NCBI GenBank assembly: GCA_002841995.1
Contig: PHBS01000021.1
Span: forward strand, 1 to 33,790
Reading direction: 5' to 3'
DNA: 33,790 nucleotides
From: Chloroflexi bacterium HGW-Chloroflexi-8
GTDB taxonomy: Bacteria; Chloroflexota; Anaerolineae; Anaerolineales; Anaerolineaceae
The position numbers and the translations under genes were made by a program. Shown here in pieces: positions 24,580 through 33,264 of this stretch (positions are counted from its first letter, which is position 1; the number at the start of each line of letters is the position of its first letter). Under the pieces are notes generated by a model that was not told the DNA's origin, made no database searches, and worked only from the letters and a program-made list of their open reading frames with translations.

Positions 24580-25809
24580 TTATTTCACAAATTCGTAGAC
24601 TTTGTCCAGTTTTGTAAATACAACTTTCCAATCATATTTTTGTTCTACAAGCTTCCTTCCGGAATTAGCAATTTGATTTAGTTTCTTGCGGTCGTTTAAG
24701 AGATTAATGATCGCTTGGGAAAACTCAATGGGATCGTCTTTTACAATCACATCCCGATCGGGCTCGGCTTCAATCCCTTCCAGTCCAACAGTGGTTGTTA
24801 TGATTGCCATTTGTCGTGCAAATCCTTCCAGTATTCGGACACGCATCCCTCCGCCAGCCAAAACAGGAACAATCAAAATTGCAGTTTTTTCGAGATATGG
24901 ATCCAGATTGTCCACATAACCAGTTATTTCAATCGAAGGAGAGCTTGATTTTGCCAAATCAAAAAAATCATTGGGAGGATTTTTCCCTATTACAGTAAGA
25001 GTTGCATTCGGTATTTGCTTATGAACTCGAGGAAAAACTTCCTTAATGAACCAACGGATTCCATCAGCGTTGGGTGGATAATGCAACGTCCCGATCGTCA
25101 GCAATTGAAGAGAATTGGGTGAAGTGGTGACAGGTGTCAGAAGTTGAGTGTCAACAGCAATTGGAATTATCGAAATTTTTTCACTGATATCTATATTAGA
25201 ATCTGAAAGTAATGCTTCCTTATCTATTTCGGATACTGCAAGAGTATGGTCAAAATGATCAATTAACCAACCTTCATATTTCCGTAATTTTGTTTTTTCA
25301 AGATTAATAAGCGGTCTGAACAGTGAAGGAATATGACTCTTCATGCGATCCATAATCGTCCAGGTTGCATTATGAGCATCAAATATCAAAAATGGTGATT
25401 TTTTTTCTTTATTTTTTTGAATCAGCTTCTTTGCCTTCCAGGCAAACTGAGCCATACTCAACTGATCTGCATGGATCACATCAAAATCATTTTTCTGTAA
25501 AAGATTTTGTATTTTCTTATGCATTTCTGGTAGATTGTCTCGTTCCACTAAAAAAGGTGAACCGGTAAGTATTGATTTAATTCCAAATAAAAGATCATTT
25601 AATCTTTTTCGCTTGATCTTTACCGTGTGGACCTGAGTACATATTTCAGTGACAAAATGTAAATATGCGTTTTCTTCTTCACGGAGAAAAGTGACCATGT
25701 GGATTTCATGACCATTTTGGGATAGGTGACGTAGGACATGCCAGGTCTTGACTCTTGGACCGGCATTTGGGGGATAAGGTAGGATTTGTGTTAAGAATAA
25801 TATGCGCAT
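24580..25809 (-). CDS. GT4-family glycosyltransferase
   Basis: The 409-residue GT-B glycosyltransferase begins with MRILFLTQILPYPPNAGPR and has HVLRHLSQNGHEIHMVTF in the acceptor domain. The donor domain has QLLTIGTLHYPPNADGIRW, ATLTVIGKNPPNDF, IEITGYVDNLDPYLEKTAIL and VPVLAGGGMRVRILEGFARQ with the Glu expected to contact the donor. It resembles the exopolysaccharide sugar transferases of the Stp1/EpsH-associated type, as does the 28141-29346 gene. No clear ribosome-binding site precedes the ATG, which lies 8 bases after the upstream stop, so translation may be coupled. Confidence 0.9.
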   Translation of the reverse strand: MRILFLTQILPYPPNAGPRVKTWHVLRHLSQNGHEIHMVTFLREEENAYLHFVTEICTQVHTVKIKRKRLNDLLFGIKSILTGSPFLVERDNLPEMHKKIQNLLQKNDFDVIHADQLSMAQFAWKAKKLIQKNKEKKSPFLIFDAHNATWTIMDRMKSHIPSLFRPLINLEKTKLRKYEGWLIDHFDHTLAVSEIDKEALLSDSNIDISEKISIIPIAVDTQLLTPVTTSPNSLQLLTIGTLHYPPNADGIRWFIKEVFPRVHKQIPNATLTVIGKNPPNDFFDLAKSSSPSIEITGYVDNLDPYLEKTAILIVPVLAGGGMRVRILEGFARQMAIITTTVGLEGIEAEPDRDVIVKDDPIEFSQAIINLLNDRKKLNQIANSGRKLVEQKYDWKVVFTKLDKVYEFVK

Positions 25810-25817
25810 AGATAAAT

Positions 25818-26732
25818 TTAATAGATGGAAATATTCTTTATCAAAGAGTTGTAATTGGTCATCATGGTTTGATTTTCCGCTGATTTGGTTATCAGACTCA
25901 TTATTCCACCGCCTACTATTCTTGTCATGGAAGCGAAATACAGGACTATTTTATAAAGGGTAGTGATCACTTTCCCATAATGTTTCCGGAAGAATTGAAT
26001 TTTGGTTTTATACAATTCCAAAAACATGGGAGTTCTATTCTGTTTTGTCGATTGCCCACCATGGTGAACAATAATTGAATTAGGCACCCAATAAATTTTC
26101 CATCCAGCTTTCTTTAGTCTGTAATTCAAGTCGACTTCTTCTGTGTAAACAAAAAAAGCCTCATCCAGATAGCCTACTTCTTCTAATGCTGACTTTCTAA
26201 GCAATAAACTTGCACCTTGGAGATTATCCACCGGATAAATCTTGTGTGAATCCCACTGATCCATTGGATATCTGGTATTTGGGATTAATCCTTCTAGATG
26301 AAACATTCGCACGAATTCTCTTCCCAAAGTAGGGAATGGATAACACGATATTTGTAAACTTCCATCCTGGTTTATTAATTTGGAACCGCAAGCACCAATT
26401 AAAGAATCGCCTTCGATGACATGTTTTAAGCTGTCCAGCGCTTCCGGGGTTACCTCTGTATCCGGGTTTAACAACCAGATATAAGCTCCTTTAGCCAATC
26501 GGATTCCTTGATTATTCGCAGCAGCGAAACCTTTGTTTTCTTGATTCTGAATCCACTTTATCTGAGGATACCTTTTTTGTATCAATTCTTCACTTTCATC
26601 GCTTGAAGCATTGTCCACGACAATAATTTCGAAAGAAGACCGGATTTTAGAAGCAAAGATGCTATCAATGCATTTTTGTAGCAGGACCTGGACATTATAA
26701 GAGACGATTATGATGGTAATTTCCGGATTCAT
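25818..26732 (-). CDS. GT2-family glycosyltransferase, rhamnosyltransferase-like
   Basis: The 304-residue inverting GT-A glycosyltransferase has ITIIIVSYNVQVLLQKC, IIVVDNASSDESEE, NKGFAAANNQGI and the metal-binding WLLNPDTEV. The acceptor half has LQGASLLLRKSALEEVGYLD, EAFFVYTEEVDLNYRLKKAG and a final hydrophobic segment. This pattern is that of WbbL-like enzymes, often rhamnosyltransferases, but the donor is not proven. It overlaps the Wzy-like gene by 4 bases (ATGA), so the pair is translationally coupled. Confidence 0.9.
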   Translation of the reverse strand: MNPEITIIIVSYNVQVLLQKCIDSIFASKIRSSFEIIVVDNASSDESEELIQKRYPQIKWIQNQENKGFAAANNQGIRLAKGAYIWLLNPDTEVTPEALDSLKHVIEGDSLIGACGSKLINQDGSLQISCYPFPTLGREFVRMFHLEGLIPNTRYPMDQWDSHKIYPVDNLQGASLLLRKSALEEVGYLDEAFFVYTEEVDLNYRLKKAGWKIYWVPNSIIVHHGGQSTKQNRTPMFLELYKTKIQFFRKHYGKVITTLYKIVLYFASMTRIVGGGIMSLITKSAENQTMMTNYNSLIKNISIY

Positions 26733-28144
26733 ATAACGAATTCTTGCTTCTTGTGTTGATATTTGATAAATATCAAACTACCAAGAAAGACCCATGCCAA
26801 AACACTCGAACGAAATCCTTCCATTCCAATATTGTAAATAAAGGGAAGTAACCAGTCACCAAGGAACGCAGCAACTAAAGTTCCTGCCAACCCGCCAAGT
26901 GCAGAATACACAAAAGCATTTTCGAATGGATCAAGATTTTCTTTGCGAAGTGAGAAACCGAGTCTTGCTGTTTCAAACGCCCACCAAAAAAAGATGAGTG
27001 TACCGACGATACCAACTTGTGCTAATAAATCGACGTAATTATTATGGGAATTAAAACTAACCGAATATCCCATGATGTTATAAAAAGGTGTGTAGAAGTA
27101 ATAATTTGCTGGTCCGACGCCGAAAAGTGGGTTCTTCCCGAAAATTTGAAATACAATTTTCCATGCCTCTAATCGGGTGACCATGCTATATTCATTGTCT
27201 CCTACAAAAACATAACCCTGGATGATTTGGTTTCGAACTAAAAGAATTATTGCGAAAGAAAACAACGCGATCAACCCAATTTTTGGTTTTGTTAAGAAAA
27301 TAATTACAAATACAGCTGCCATGGCAGGTAACCATCCAGATGCCCAGGATTGTTTTGTAACTAAAAGTGTAAATATCGCTGAGAGAGATATTACAAGACA
27401 ACCAATCCGGTAAATTGAGCTAAGAGATTTGTTCAACCAAAATTGTCCGAAGGAAATTGCAATTAACCAGGTCCAGAATAAACTGTCAACGACTGCCCTT
27501 TGAAAAACGCGATTTACGTAATGACGTAAAGGCGGAAATATAAATGCAATAGAATAGATTCCTCCTAAAATGATAAAAACAAAAACCAATGACTTTAACC
27601 AAATGGGTTTTTCCATACGATGCGCTGCTGTGATAAAAGCAGCCATACTCAGCACCATGATCATGATCTGCCCAATTTGTGCGAATAAAGAAGCTGATTT
27701 GGTCGGATACCAATCTAATTGACCAAATCCAAAAGAAACAATTGTCGAAACAACAAATAAGAGTGCAGCATAAATACTGGGTTCCGGTAATATCTTTATC
27801 TGCCGGTTAATTATGAACATTTCAACCAGCCAGGCACCGACCAATAAACTCATCATCAGAAATGCGCTGTTAATTTTTGTTTGAGTACCGGTCGATATGG
27901 AGAATGGAATTAATAAGCAAGCCACGATTAAAATTGGAAATCCAATTCCCGGGTGCCGAATAAAAAAGATAATCCCAAAAACGCCCAAGATTCCTGCAAC
28001 CGCCAGAATTGCAATCAGATTTTGGCGAGCAATAAATGGCGCTAAAAGGATTGCCCCAATGAAAATGATGCTTGGCCAAATATAATTTTGCCAGTTGGGA
28101 AAGCGAATTGTGAAATCCAATAAGATTGAAGAATAGTTTTTCAT
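26729..28144 (-). CDS. O-antigen polymerase/ligase family protein (Wzy-like)
   Basis: The 471-residue protein has about twelve hydrophobic spans. A large external loop carries the family signature, FGVGPANYYFYTPFYNIM followed by SFNSHNNYVDLLAQVGIVG. Members polymerise lipid-linked repeat units or ligate glycans on the outer side of the cytoplasmic membrane. In an operon with a Wzz/BY-kinase fusion and no lipid A genes, polymerase is the better reading than ligase. Both ends overlap the neighbouring genes by 4 bases, placing it in the centre of the operon. Confidence 0.88.
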   Translation of the reverse strand: MKNYSSILLDFTIRFPNWQNYIWPSIIFIGAILLAPFIARQNLIAILAVAGILGVFGIIFFIRHPGIGFPILIVACLLIPFSISTGTQTKINSAFLMMSLLVGAWLVEMFIINRQIKILPEPSIYAALLFVVSTIVSFGFGQLDWYPTKSASLFAQIGQIMIMVLSMAAFITAAHRMEKPIWLKSLVFVFIILGGIYSIAFIFPPLRHYVNRVFQRAVVDSLFWTWLIAISFGQFWLNKSLSSIYRIGCLVISLSAIFTLLVTKQSWASGWLPAMAAVFVIIFLTKPKIGLIALFSFAIILLVRNQIIQGYVFVGDNEYSMVTRLEAWKIVFQIFGKNPLFGVGPANYYFYTPFYNIMGYSVSFNSHNNYVDLLAQVGIVGTLIFFWWAFETARLGFSLRKENLDPFENAFVYSALGGLAGTLVAAFLGDWLLPFIYNIGMEGFRSSVLAWVFLGSLIFIKYQHKKQEFVI

Positions 28145-29346
28145 TCGTTGTTCGATTTATAAATAAATTGAAGATCATCAGCAAATTTATGCTCAATCTT
28201 TTCCCAATCGTACATGTTTCCGGCAAATTTTAAGGCGTTTTGTTCAAGGTTGGATCGCGCTTTTGAATTGTTTAACAAGAAAATTACTGCATTTGCAAAT
28301 GCTTCAGGCGTATTTGCCAGAATGATATTTTCCTGATCCGTAACCTCCAGCCCTTCAGCTCCTTTGGCAGTTGAAACGACTGCCGTTCCCAGCGCCATAG
28401 CTTCTAATATTTTTAATCGGGTGCCGGCTCCTTGCCGGAGCGGGACTACACAAACTTGGCTGCTGGATACAACTGGCCGAACATCATCCAGATAACCTGT
28501 GAAAATGATATGTTCTTTGTAAGAAAAATTTTCTAAGTTTACTCCATCAGTCTTTCCAGTGATTATGATCTTTACATTAGGTTTCGATTTCAAGATGATT
28601 GGAAATATCTCGTCCATGAAATAGTTCATTGCATCAAAATTTGGGAAATAAGTTAGTGCGCCGTTATAAATTAATCGATCATCTTCTTTCGCTAATGCTA
28701 AAGGATGATTCTCTTCCAGGTCGACCCCATTCGGTACTTTTATCAATTGATTCGGGTGAATTTTTGTGTAATCCTGCACTCGTTTTATATCCAATTCAGA
28801 TACAACCAGACATTGATCAAAAGACGAATAAACTTTATTTTCAAAATTTGCCATTTTTTTAAAAGCAAGAAAGCGCCGAATTTTTTGGGCCATGTTTTTA
28901 GCAAATTGAATATCTTCTTTCAACATAACTGCGAGTAAATTATCGATATCTACAATTCGTTTTACACCAGTTAGTCTGAGCGCATAAGGCGCCGTAACAA
29001 ATGTAAATGCAAACACGAAGTCCGGTTTCCAATCCTGTGCAGTTTTTTGAACTAAAGTCTCCATGTTTTTATTGTAGCCGGCAAAAACTGCTGCTGGAAA
29101 AGGTGAGAAAAAACCGATAAGTTTTTTAATTTTGGGATACATAAAAGGCTTTTCAGGGAGAATTTTAATGAGTTGACAGAACTGGCCAATATGCGTTAAC
29201 CATTCATCTCGAACAGGTTGATCTTCAAAAGATATGAGGGCAATCTCATGATCTCTGGCTAATGCACGTATCAGATGATAAGCACGTATCTTACTACCTT
29301 GATTTTGTGGATATGGAAACCATGTAGATAAGATTAAAACTTTCAT
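28141..29346 (-). CDS. GT4-family glycosyltransferase
   Basis: The 401-residue GT-B enzyme starts MKVLILSTWFPYPQNQGSK and has AYHLIRALARDHEIALISF in the acceptor domain. Its donor domain has RLIYNGALTYFPNFDAMNY, VKIIITGKTDGVNL, IIFTGYLDDVRPVVSSSQVC and VPLRQGAGTRLKILEAMALG. It is similar in plan to the 24580-25809 gene and may add a sugar of the same repeat unit. It begins 3 bases after the sulfotransferase gene and overlaps the Wzy-like gene by 4 bases. Confidence 0.9.
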   Translation of the reverse strand: MKVLILSTWFPYPQNQGSKIRAYHLIRALARDHEIALISFEDQPVRDEWLTHIGQFCQLIKILPEKPFMYPKIKKLIGFFSPFPAAVFAGYNKNMETLVQKTAQDWKPDFVFAFTFVTAPYALRLTGVKRIVDIDNLLAVMLKEDIQFAKNMAQKIRRFLAFKKMANFENKVYSSFDQCLVVSELDIKRVQDYTKIHPNQLIKVPNGVDLEENHPLALAKEDDRLIYNGALTYFPNFDAMNYFMDEIFPIILKSKPNVKIIITGKTDGVNLENFSYKEHIIFTGYLDDVRPVVSSSQVCVVPLRQGAGTRLKILEAMALGTAVVSTAKGAEGLEVTDQENIILANTPEAFANAVIFLLNNSKARSNLEQNALKFAGNMYDWEKIEHKFADDLQFIYKSNNE

Positions 29347-29349
29347 GGA

Positions 29350-30192
29350 TTATTCATCAAAAAAACTGGCATATATTGAGTTTTTAAAATAATCTTTTAG
29401 CTCAATGAAATTCGATATAGTTTGTGATAAAGGTAGATTCGATTGTTTATGAGTGCCAGGTCTCACAGGGATGTAATTAACACCTAAGAAATCCTGGACA
29501 TTTTTCATTATTGGCCCATAGTCATTTGAAAGATCTTCATAAAATATTTCGAGAATGGGGTGGTTTTTGAATAAAGTGTCCGCTTCTGTTTCCCATTTTC
29601 TTGTTTGCTCAAAGTCTTTGATGCATTCAATCGGATCCACCCGTACACTTATTTGTTGTTCTATATCCCCGTTTGTATTGACCCATTTATTGTTTTTATT
29701 GGCTTTTAATCTGGAAACATGAGTTTGGAGAATGTTTTTTCGCTTGATATGGAGTATTTTGATCTTGTTTTGATCTTCCAGGTATTTCCAGATGTTATTA
29801 AACGGTGGTTTTTGAGCGTGATAATAAAAAAGTTTGAATCCAACTGCTTTGATATCCAAAGGAAATTTACGAAACAGGTATTTATTTAAAAATGTTACTG
29901 GATCCCGTTGATAGGTCTCAAGAACGATTTTATTGAATTCAAAGCGAGGGGAATCCCACTCGATTTGATCCTCGTTGCGGAAAATTTCTCCAACACTTAC
30001 AACTTGTGGGTTGTCATTAATGAGTCCTCTTAAGAAATTTGATCCCGTTCTGGATCGCCCAAGAATAATGAAACGTGTGTAATCTGTCGTACCTTTTACG
30101 AGTCCAATATCCAAAGCGAGTTTTTTAGCATCTTGCTTTTTCAATGATAACCATCCTCTTAAGCCAGTCAAGTTTATGAAGCTTCTTTTCAT
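29350..30192 (-). CDS. PAPS-dependent sulfotransferase family protein
   Basis: Sulfotransferases move a sulfuryl group from PAPS to a hydroxyl. The 280-residue protein has the 5'-phosphosulfate loop RFIILGRSRTGSNFLRGLI (40-58), an adjacent SVGEIFRNEDQIEW, the 3'-phosphate-binding segment ILHIKRKNILQTHVSRLKA (about 146-164), and the C-terminal FYEDLSNDYGPIMKNVQDFL. It lies between a GT2 and a GT4 gene, 3-8 bases from each, so a glycan sugar is the likely acceptor. It lacks a signal peptide, so sulfation would occur in the cytoplasm on the lipid-linked unit. No PAPS-synthesis genes are in the window. Confidence 0.85.
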   Translation of the reverse strand: MKRSFINLTGLRGWLSLKKQDAKKLALDIGLVKGTTDYTRFIILGRSRTGSNFLRGLINDNPQVVSVGEIFRNEDQIEWDSPRFEFNKIVLETYQRDPVTFLNKYLFRKFPLDIKAVGFKLFYYHAQKPPFNNIWKYLEDQNKIKILHIKRKNILQTHVSRLKANKNNKWVNTNGDIEQQISVRVDPIECIKDFEQTRKWETEADTLFKNHPILEIFYEDLSNDYGPIMKNVQDFLGVNYIPVRPGTHKQSNLPLSQTISNFIELKDYFKNSIYASFFDE

Positions 30193-30200
30193 GGTTTATT

Positions 30201-31115
30201 TCAATTTACCTTAATCCTGCGTTGACCCCATTTTTGAAATAAGAAATCTTTTATACCTTGAACTTTTGCATCCCTATGTTCTATCTTTGATTTCCACTTT
30301 GAATTAAAAGTCCATGAAAGTATTGTCTTTGCAAATTCCCAAATAGTTGAAAACCAAATGGTAATCGGTGTTTTGTGTTTCTTATAGAAGAGCAAACGAT
30401 TTCTGGTAGCATAATAAGTGACATTTGGGGAAGGTAAATAATTTTTCTGAACCCCTTTGTGCCAAATCCTGGCTTGAGGGACTATTAATGCTTTCCAGCC
30501 TTTTTCTTTGATGCGAAAACACCAATCGGTTTCTTCCCAATAATAAAAAAATCTTTCATCAATCAATCCAGCTTCATTAATTGCTTGCGCACGAATCCCA
30601 ATTGCACAACCCGATATCCAGGCGACTTCGTAAGGGTTCTGATACTGACCAATGTCTTTTATATTCTGTCCCAGGTGAAGAGAATCTCCGCCTTTTGTAA
30701 ATGTACCGCCTGCGGATTGGATAATTTCCGGGTCGTCGAAATGGTAAACCAGAGGACCAACAATCCCAATGTCAGAACGATCTTGTACTGCAAGCATCAT
30801 TTGTTCAAATGCATCTTTGGCCAAAATAATATCTTCATTTAGAACGAATATCCAATCGGGGTTCTGCTTGATAGCATATTCCAATCCGAAATTATTATTC
30901 CCTGCATATCCTTTATTTTCTTTCAATTGAAGAATGGTGATATGGGGGAATTTGGAATTAATTTCTTCAACTGAACCGTCAGTAGAGGCATTGTCCAGCA
31001 CAAGAATTTGCATATCAGGATAATGATTATCTTCGATCGATTGGATACAGGCGAGTGTATCAATCTTACGATTTGTATTTAAAATTATGGAGATAATTTT
31101 TGGGGTTCTTTGCAT
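30201..31115 (-). CDS. GT2-family glycosyltransferase
   Basis: The 304-residue GT-A glycosyltransferase has KIISIILNTNRKIDTLACIQ, ILVLDNASTDGSVEEI, NKGYAGNNNFGLEYA, and WIFVLNEDIIL in place of the more common NPD metal-binding motif. The acceptor part has VAWISGCAIGIRAQAINEAG, ERFFYYWEETDWCFRIKEKG and a terminal amphipathic stretch. It resembles the 25818-26732 enzyme in plan but is clearly distinct. It is 8 bases after the epimerase gene and 8 before the sulfotransferase gene. Confidence 0.9.
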   Translation of the reverse strand: MQRTPKIISIILNTNRKIDTLACIQSIEDNHYPDMQILVLDNASTDGSVEEINSKFPHITILQLKENKGYAGNNNFGLEYAIKQNPDWIFVLNEDIILAKDAFEQMMLAVQDRSDIGIVGPLVYHFDDPEIIQSAGGTFTKGGDSLHLGQNIKDIGQYQNPYEVAWISGCAIGIRAQAINEAGLIDERFFYYWEETDWCFRIKEKGWKALIVPQARIWHKGVQKNYLPSPNVTYYATRNRLLFYKKHKTPITIWFSTIWEFAKTILSWTFNSKWKSKIEHRDAKVQGIKDFLFQKWGQRRIKVN

Positions 31116-31123
31116 GAGTCGGA

Positions 31124-32122
31124 TTATTCTATCAACCAGGCTTTAGGAAAGTTCTTTTCAATTTCAATGTTTTTAAATTTTGAACTCTTACGTGCTCCAT
31201 GTTCTTTTACCCAGTCCGCCATCATTTCCAATCCCTGGTCAAGAGTATGCTTCGTTCGGATACCGAAAACCTGATCCAATTTTTTATGAGAAGAATAGGC
31301 ATCCTGAACTTCATTTCTGGCGGGCAAGTGATTCACAACCGGATCTTTCCCCATTGCTTTTGCAACAGCGCCGGCAAGTTGATTTACGCTGTATGGTTGA
31401 TCTGCGCCAATATTGAATATTTGGTTATAAGCCTTTGGATTTTCAATTGATTCAGCTAAGATGGGTGCCAGGTCACCGATGTAACTGAAAGCGCGTGTCT
31501 GTTGTCCATCACCAAAAACACTCATTGGTTTTTCCTGAAGAATTTGATTCATAAAGATACCCACAACATTTCTATACTTATCGCCAATATTCTGTCTTTC
31601 ACCAAAGACATTGTGGGGTCGGAAGATAATATAATTCAGCCCAAACATTTCTTTGCATGTTTTTAATTCCTGTTCTACCGCCAATTTGGCGATCCCATAG
31701 GAATCTTCTGGGTGTGGGTTGGTCTCTTCCGTCATAGGCAACTCAGGACTGGATCCATAAACAGCAATAGATGATGTAAAAACGAAACATTTCACATCGT
31801 TTTTTATGGAAGCATTGATTAAATTAACACTTCCGATCAAATTATTTTCATAATTAAATCGCTTAATAAAGTGGCTTAATCCTTCGGCTGCATATGCTGC
31901 GAGGTGGTAAACAAAATCAAACTTTTTTTGTGAAAAAATTTGATCAATCAATTCATAATTATTGATACTGCCATGAATAAAGGCAGCATTTGGATTGATA
32001 TTTTCATGAAAACCACCGCTTAAGTCATCAAGAACTGTGACATCATAGCCGAGATTAATCAAATTATCTGTAGCGTGTGAGCCAATGAATCCAGCACCAC
32101 CGGTAACCAAAACTTTACTCAT
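31124..32122 (-). CDS. NAD-dependent nucleotide-sugar epimerase/dehydratase
   Basis: This extended short-chain dehydrogenase likely acts on a UDP-sugar, such as UDP-glucose 4-epimerisation, to supply the glycan. The 332 residues show the NAD-binding VLVTGGAGFIGSHATDNL, DDLSGG, HLAAYAAEGLS, FTSSIAVYGSS, the catalytic DSYGIAKLAVEQ (YxxxK), and FRPHNVFGERQNIG. The core after YxxxK includes MSVFGDGQQTRAFSYIGDLA, typical of GalE-like, UDP-glucuronate and dTDP-sugar enzymes, so substrate is not fixed. GGGAG lies about 8 bases before the ATG. Confidence 0.88.
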   Translation of the reverse strand: MSKVLVTGGAGFIGSHATDNLINLGYDVTVLDDLSGGFHENINPNAAFIHGSINNYELIDQIFSQKKFDFVYHLAAYAAEGLSHFIKRFNYENNLIGSVNLINASIKNDVKCFVFTSSIAVYGSSPELPMTEETNPHPEDSYGIAKLAVEQELKTCKEMFGLNYIIFRPHNVFGERQNIGDKYRNVVGIFMNQILQEKPMSVFGDGQQTRAFSYIGDLAPILAESIENPKAYNQIFNIGADQPYSVNQLAGAVAKAMGKDPVVNHLPARNEVQDAYSSHKKLDQVFGIRTKHTLDQGLEMMADWVKEHGARKSSKFKNIEIEKNFPKAWLIE

Positions 32123-32146
32123 ACATTTTCTCCCAGAAAAAGATGA

Positions 32147-33253
32147 TCACCCAAACACGTAAACAAAAAATTTTCGTAACGGTGACCTTTTTAATATTTC
32201 AATTAATAAGACCGGACCTAATATTGCACCAAAAATCAAAATTGGTTGGAAAATAATTTGATATTTTAAAATCTGTGGGATCAAGTTATAGATAATTTTG
32301 GCAATAAGAGTCAAAAAAAGTGTGTGGGATAAGTAGATCCCAAACGATTTACTTCCCAGGTAATTTAACCATTTTAACTTGATAATTGGACCTAGCGAAT
32401 AGGTGATGAATGTCAGCAAAAAGAAAATGGAGAACAAGTTGTCAACAATTGATTCCCTGGAAGGGTACCAATCTCTGCCAGATAAGGCAAGAAGTTTTTC
32501 CCATTCCCAAATTCCTACAGGAATTAGAACCAGACTAATCGTCAGGAAAAGTAGACGAAATCGGACTAATTTTTCTTGAATCGAAGCGTAAAAGAATCCA
32601 ATATAAATGCCAAATACAAACCAAAATAAGTTCCCAGGAAAAAGCCAGGCATGGGTGAATAGACTCAGAAAGGATTTTCCAATGTATGAAATTCCCAACA
32701 TACTGGCATATTGTCCCAAATGAACGAGAATCATCAAAATAAAAGAAATCGAAAGCATGAGAAAAGGTTTTGCTTTAACAGCTCTTGTCAATATTGGAGA
32801 CAATAAATAGAGCTGAATAATGAGGGGAATGAAATAAAATGCCTCAATCGCTTTGCCAGTCAGGATCATATTTACAATTTGTCCTGGTTGATATGATTCA
32901 CCAAAAAAAACATTCATACAGATCAGGATTGTCGACCAGATCAAATAAGGGATTACCAGGTATTTGATTCTTGTAAAAATCCATTTCCATTTTGGTGCTG
33001 ATTCTTTTCCAGATGCGAATACGATAAAGTAACCTGAAACAAACAGGAATGCAGGGATTGCGATGATGATGATTTGTTCGATGAACCGCAGTCCAAAATA
33101 TGAAAATGATCCCTTTAGAGAAAAATTTGGAACAGTAACGGGAAGAAACCGGTCGGTCCACCAAAACATTGAAATAAATCCCCACCCGGCGGCATGATAT
33201 AGAACTGCTCCGATTATGGCGATTCCGTTTAATGCAAGTAATTTTTTAATCAT
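32147..33253 (-). CDS. Acyltransferase family 3 membrane protein
   Basis: Acyltransferase-3 proteins O-acetylate or otherwise acylate surface glycans. The 368-residue protein has about ten membrane spans. The N-terminus has the conserved histidine in IIGAVLYHAAGWG, and an arginine in FTRIKYLVIPYLIWS that fits the family. Its C-terminal half, WEWEKLLALSGRDWYPSRES and SKSFGIYLSHTLFL to a final FVYVFG, is alignable with the truncated gene just upstream in the operon, so the two are tandem paralogues. Neighbouring glycosyltransferases make the glycan the likely acceptor. Confidence 0.88.
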   Translation of the reverse strand: MIKKLLALNGIAIIGAVLYHAAGWGFISMFWWTDRFLPVTVPNFSLKGSFSYFGLRFIEQIIIIAIPAFLFVSGYFIVFASGKESAPKWKWIFTRIKYLVIPYLIWSTILICMNVFFGESYQPGQIVNMILTGKAIEAFYFIPLIIQLYLLSPILTRAVKAKPFLMLSISFILMILVHLGQYASMLGISYIGKSFLSLFTHAWLFPGNLFWFVFGIYIGFFYASIQEKLVRFRLLFLTISLVLIPVGIWEWEKLLALSGRDWYPSRESIVDNLFSIFFLLTFITYSLGPIIKLKWLNYLGSKSFGIYLSHTLFLTLIAKIIYNLIPQILKYQIIFQPILIFGAILGPVLLIEILKRSPLRKFFVYVFG

Positions 33254-33264
33254 ATGGTTATTTT

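Noticed and set aside
27870-28226. 118-residue minus-strand ORF across the Wzy/GT4 junction
   Set aside because: It is out of frame with two well-supported overlapping genes and has the biased composition of a shadow frame.
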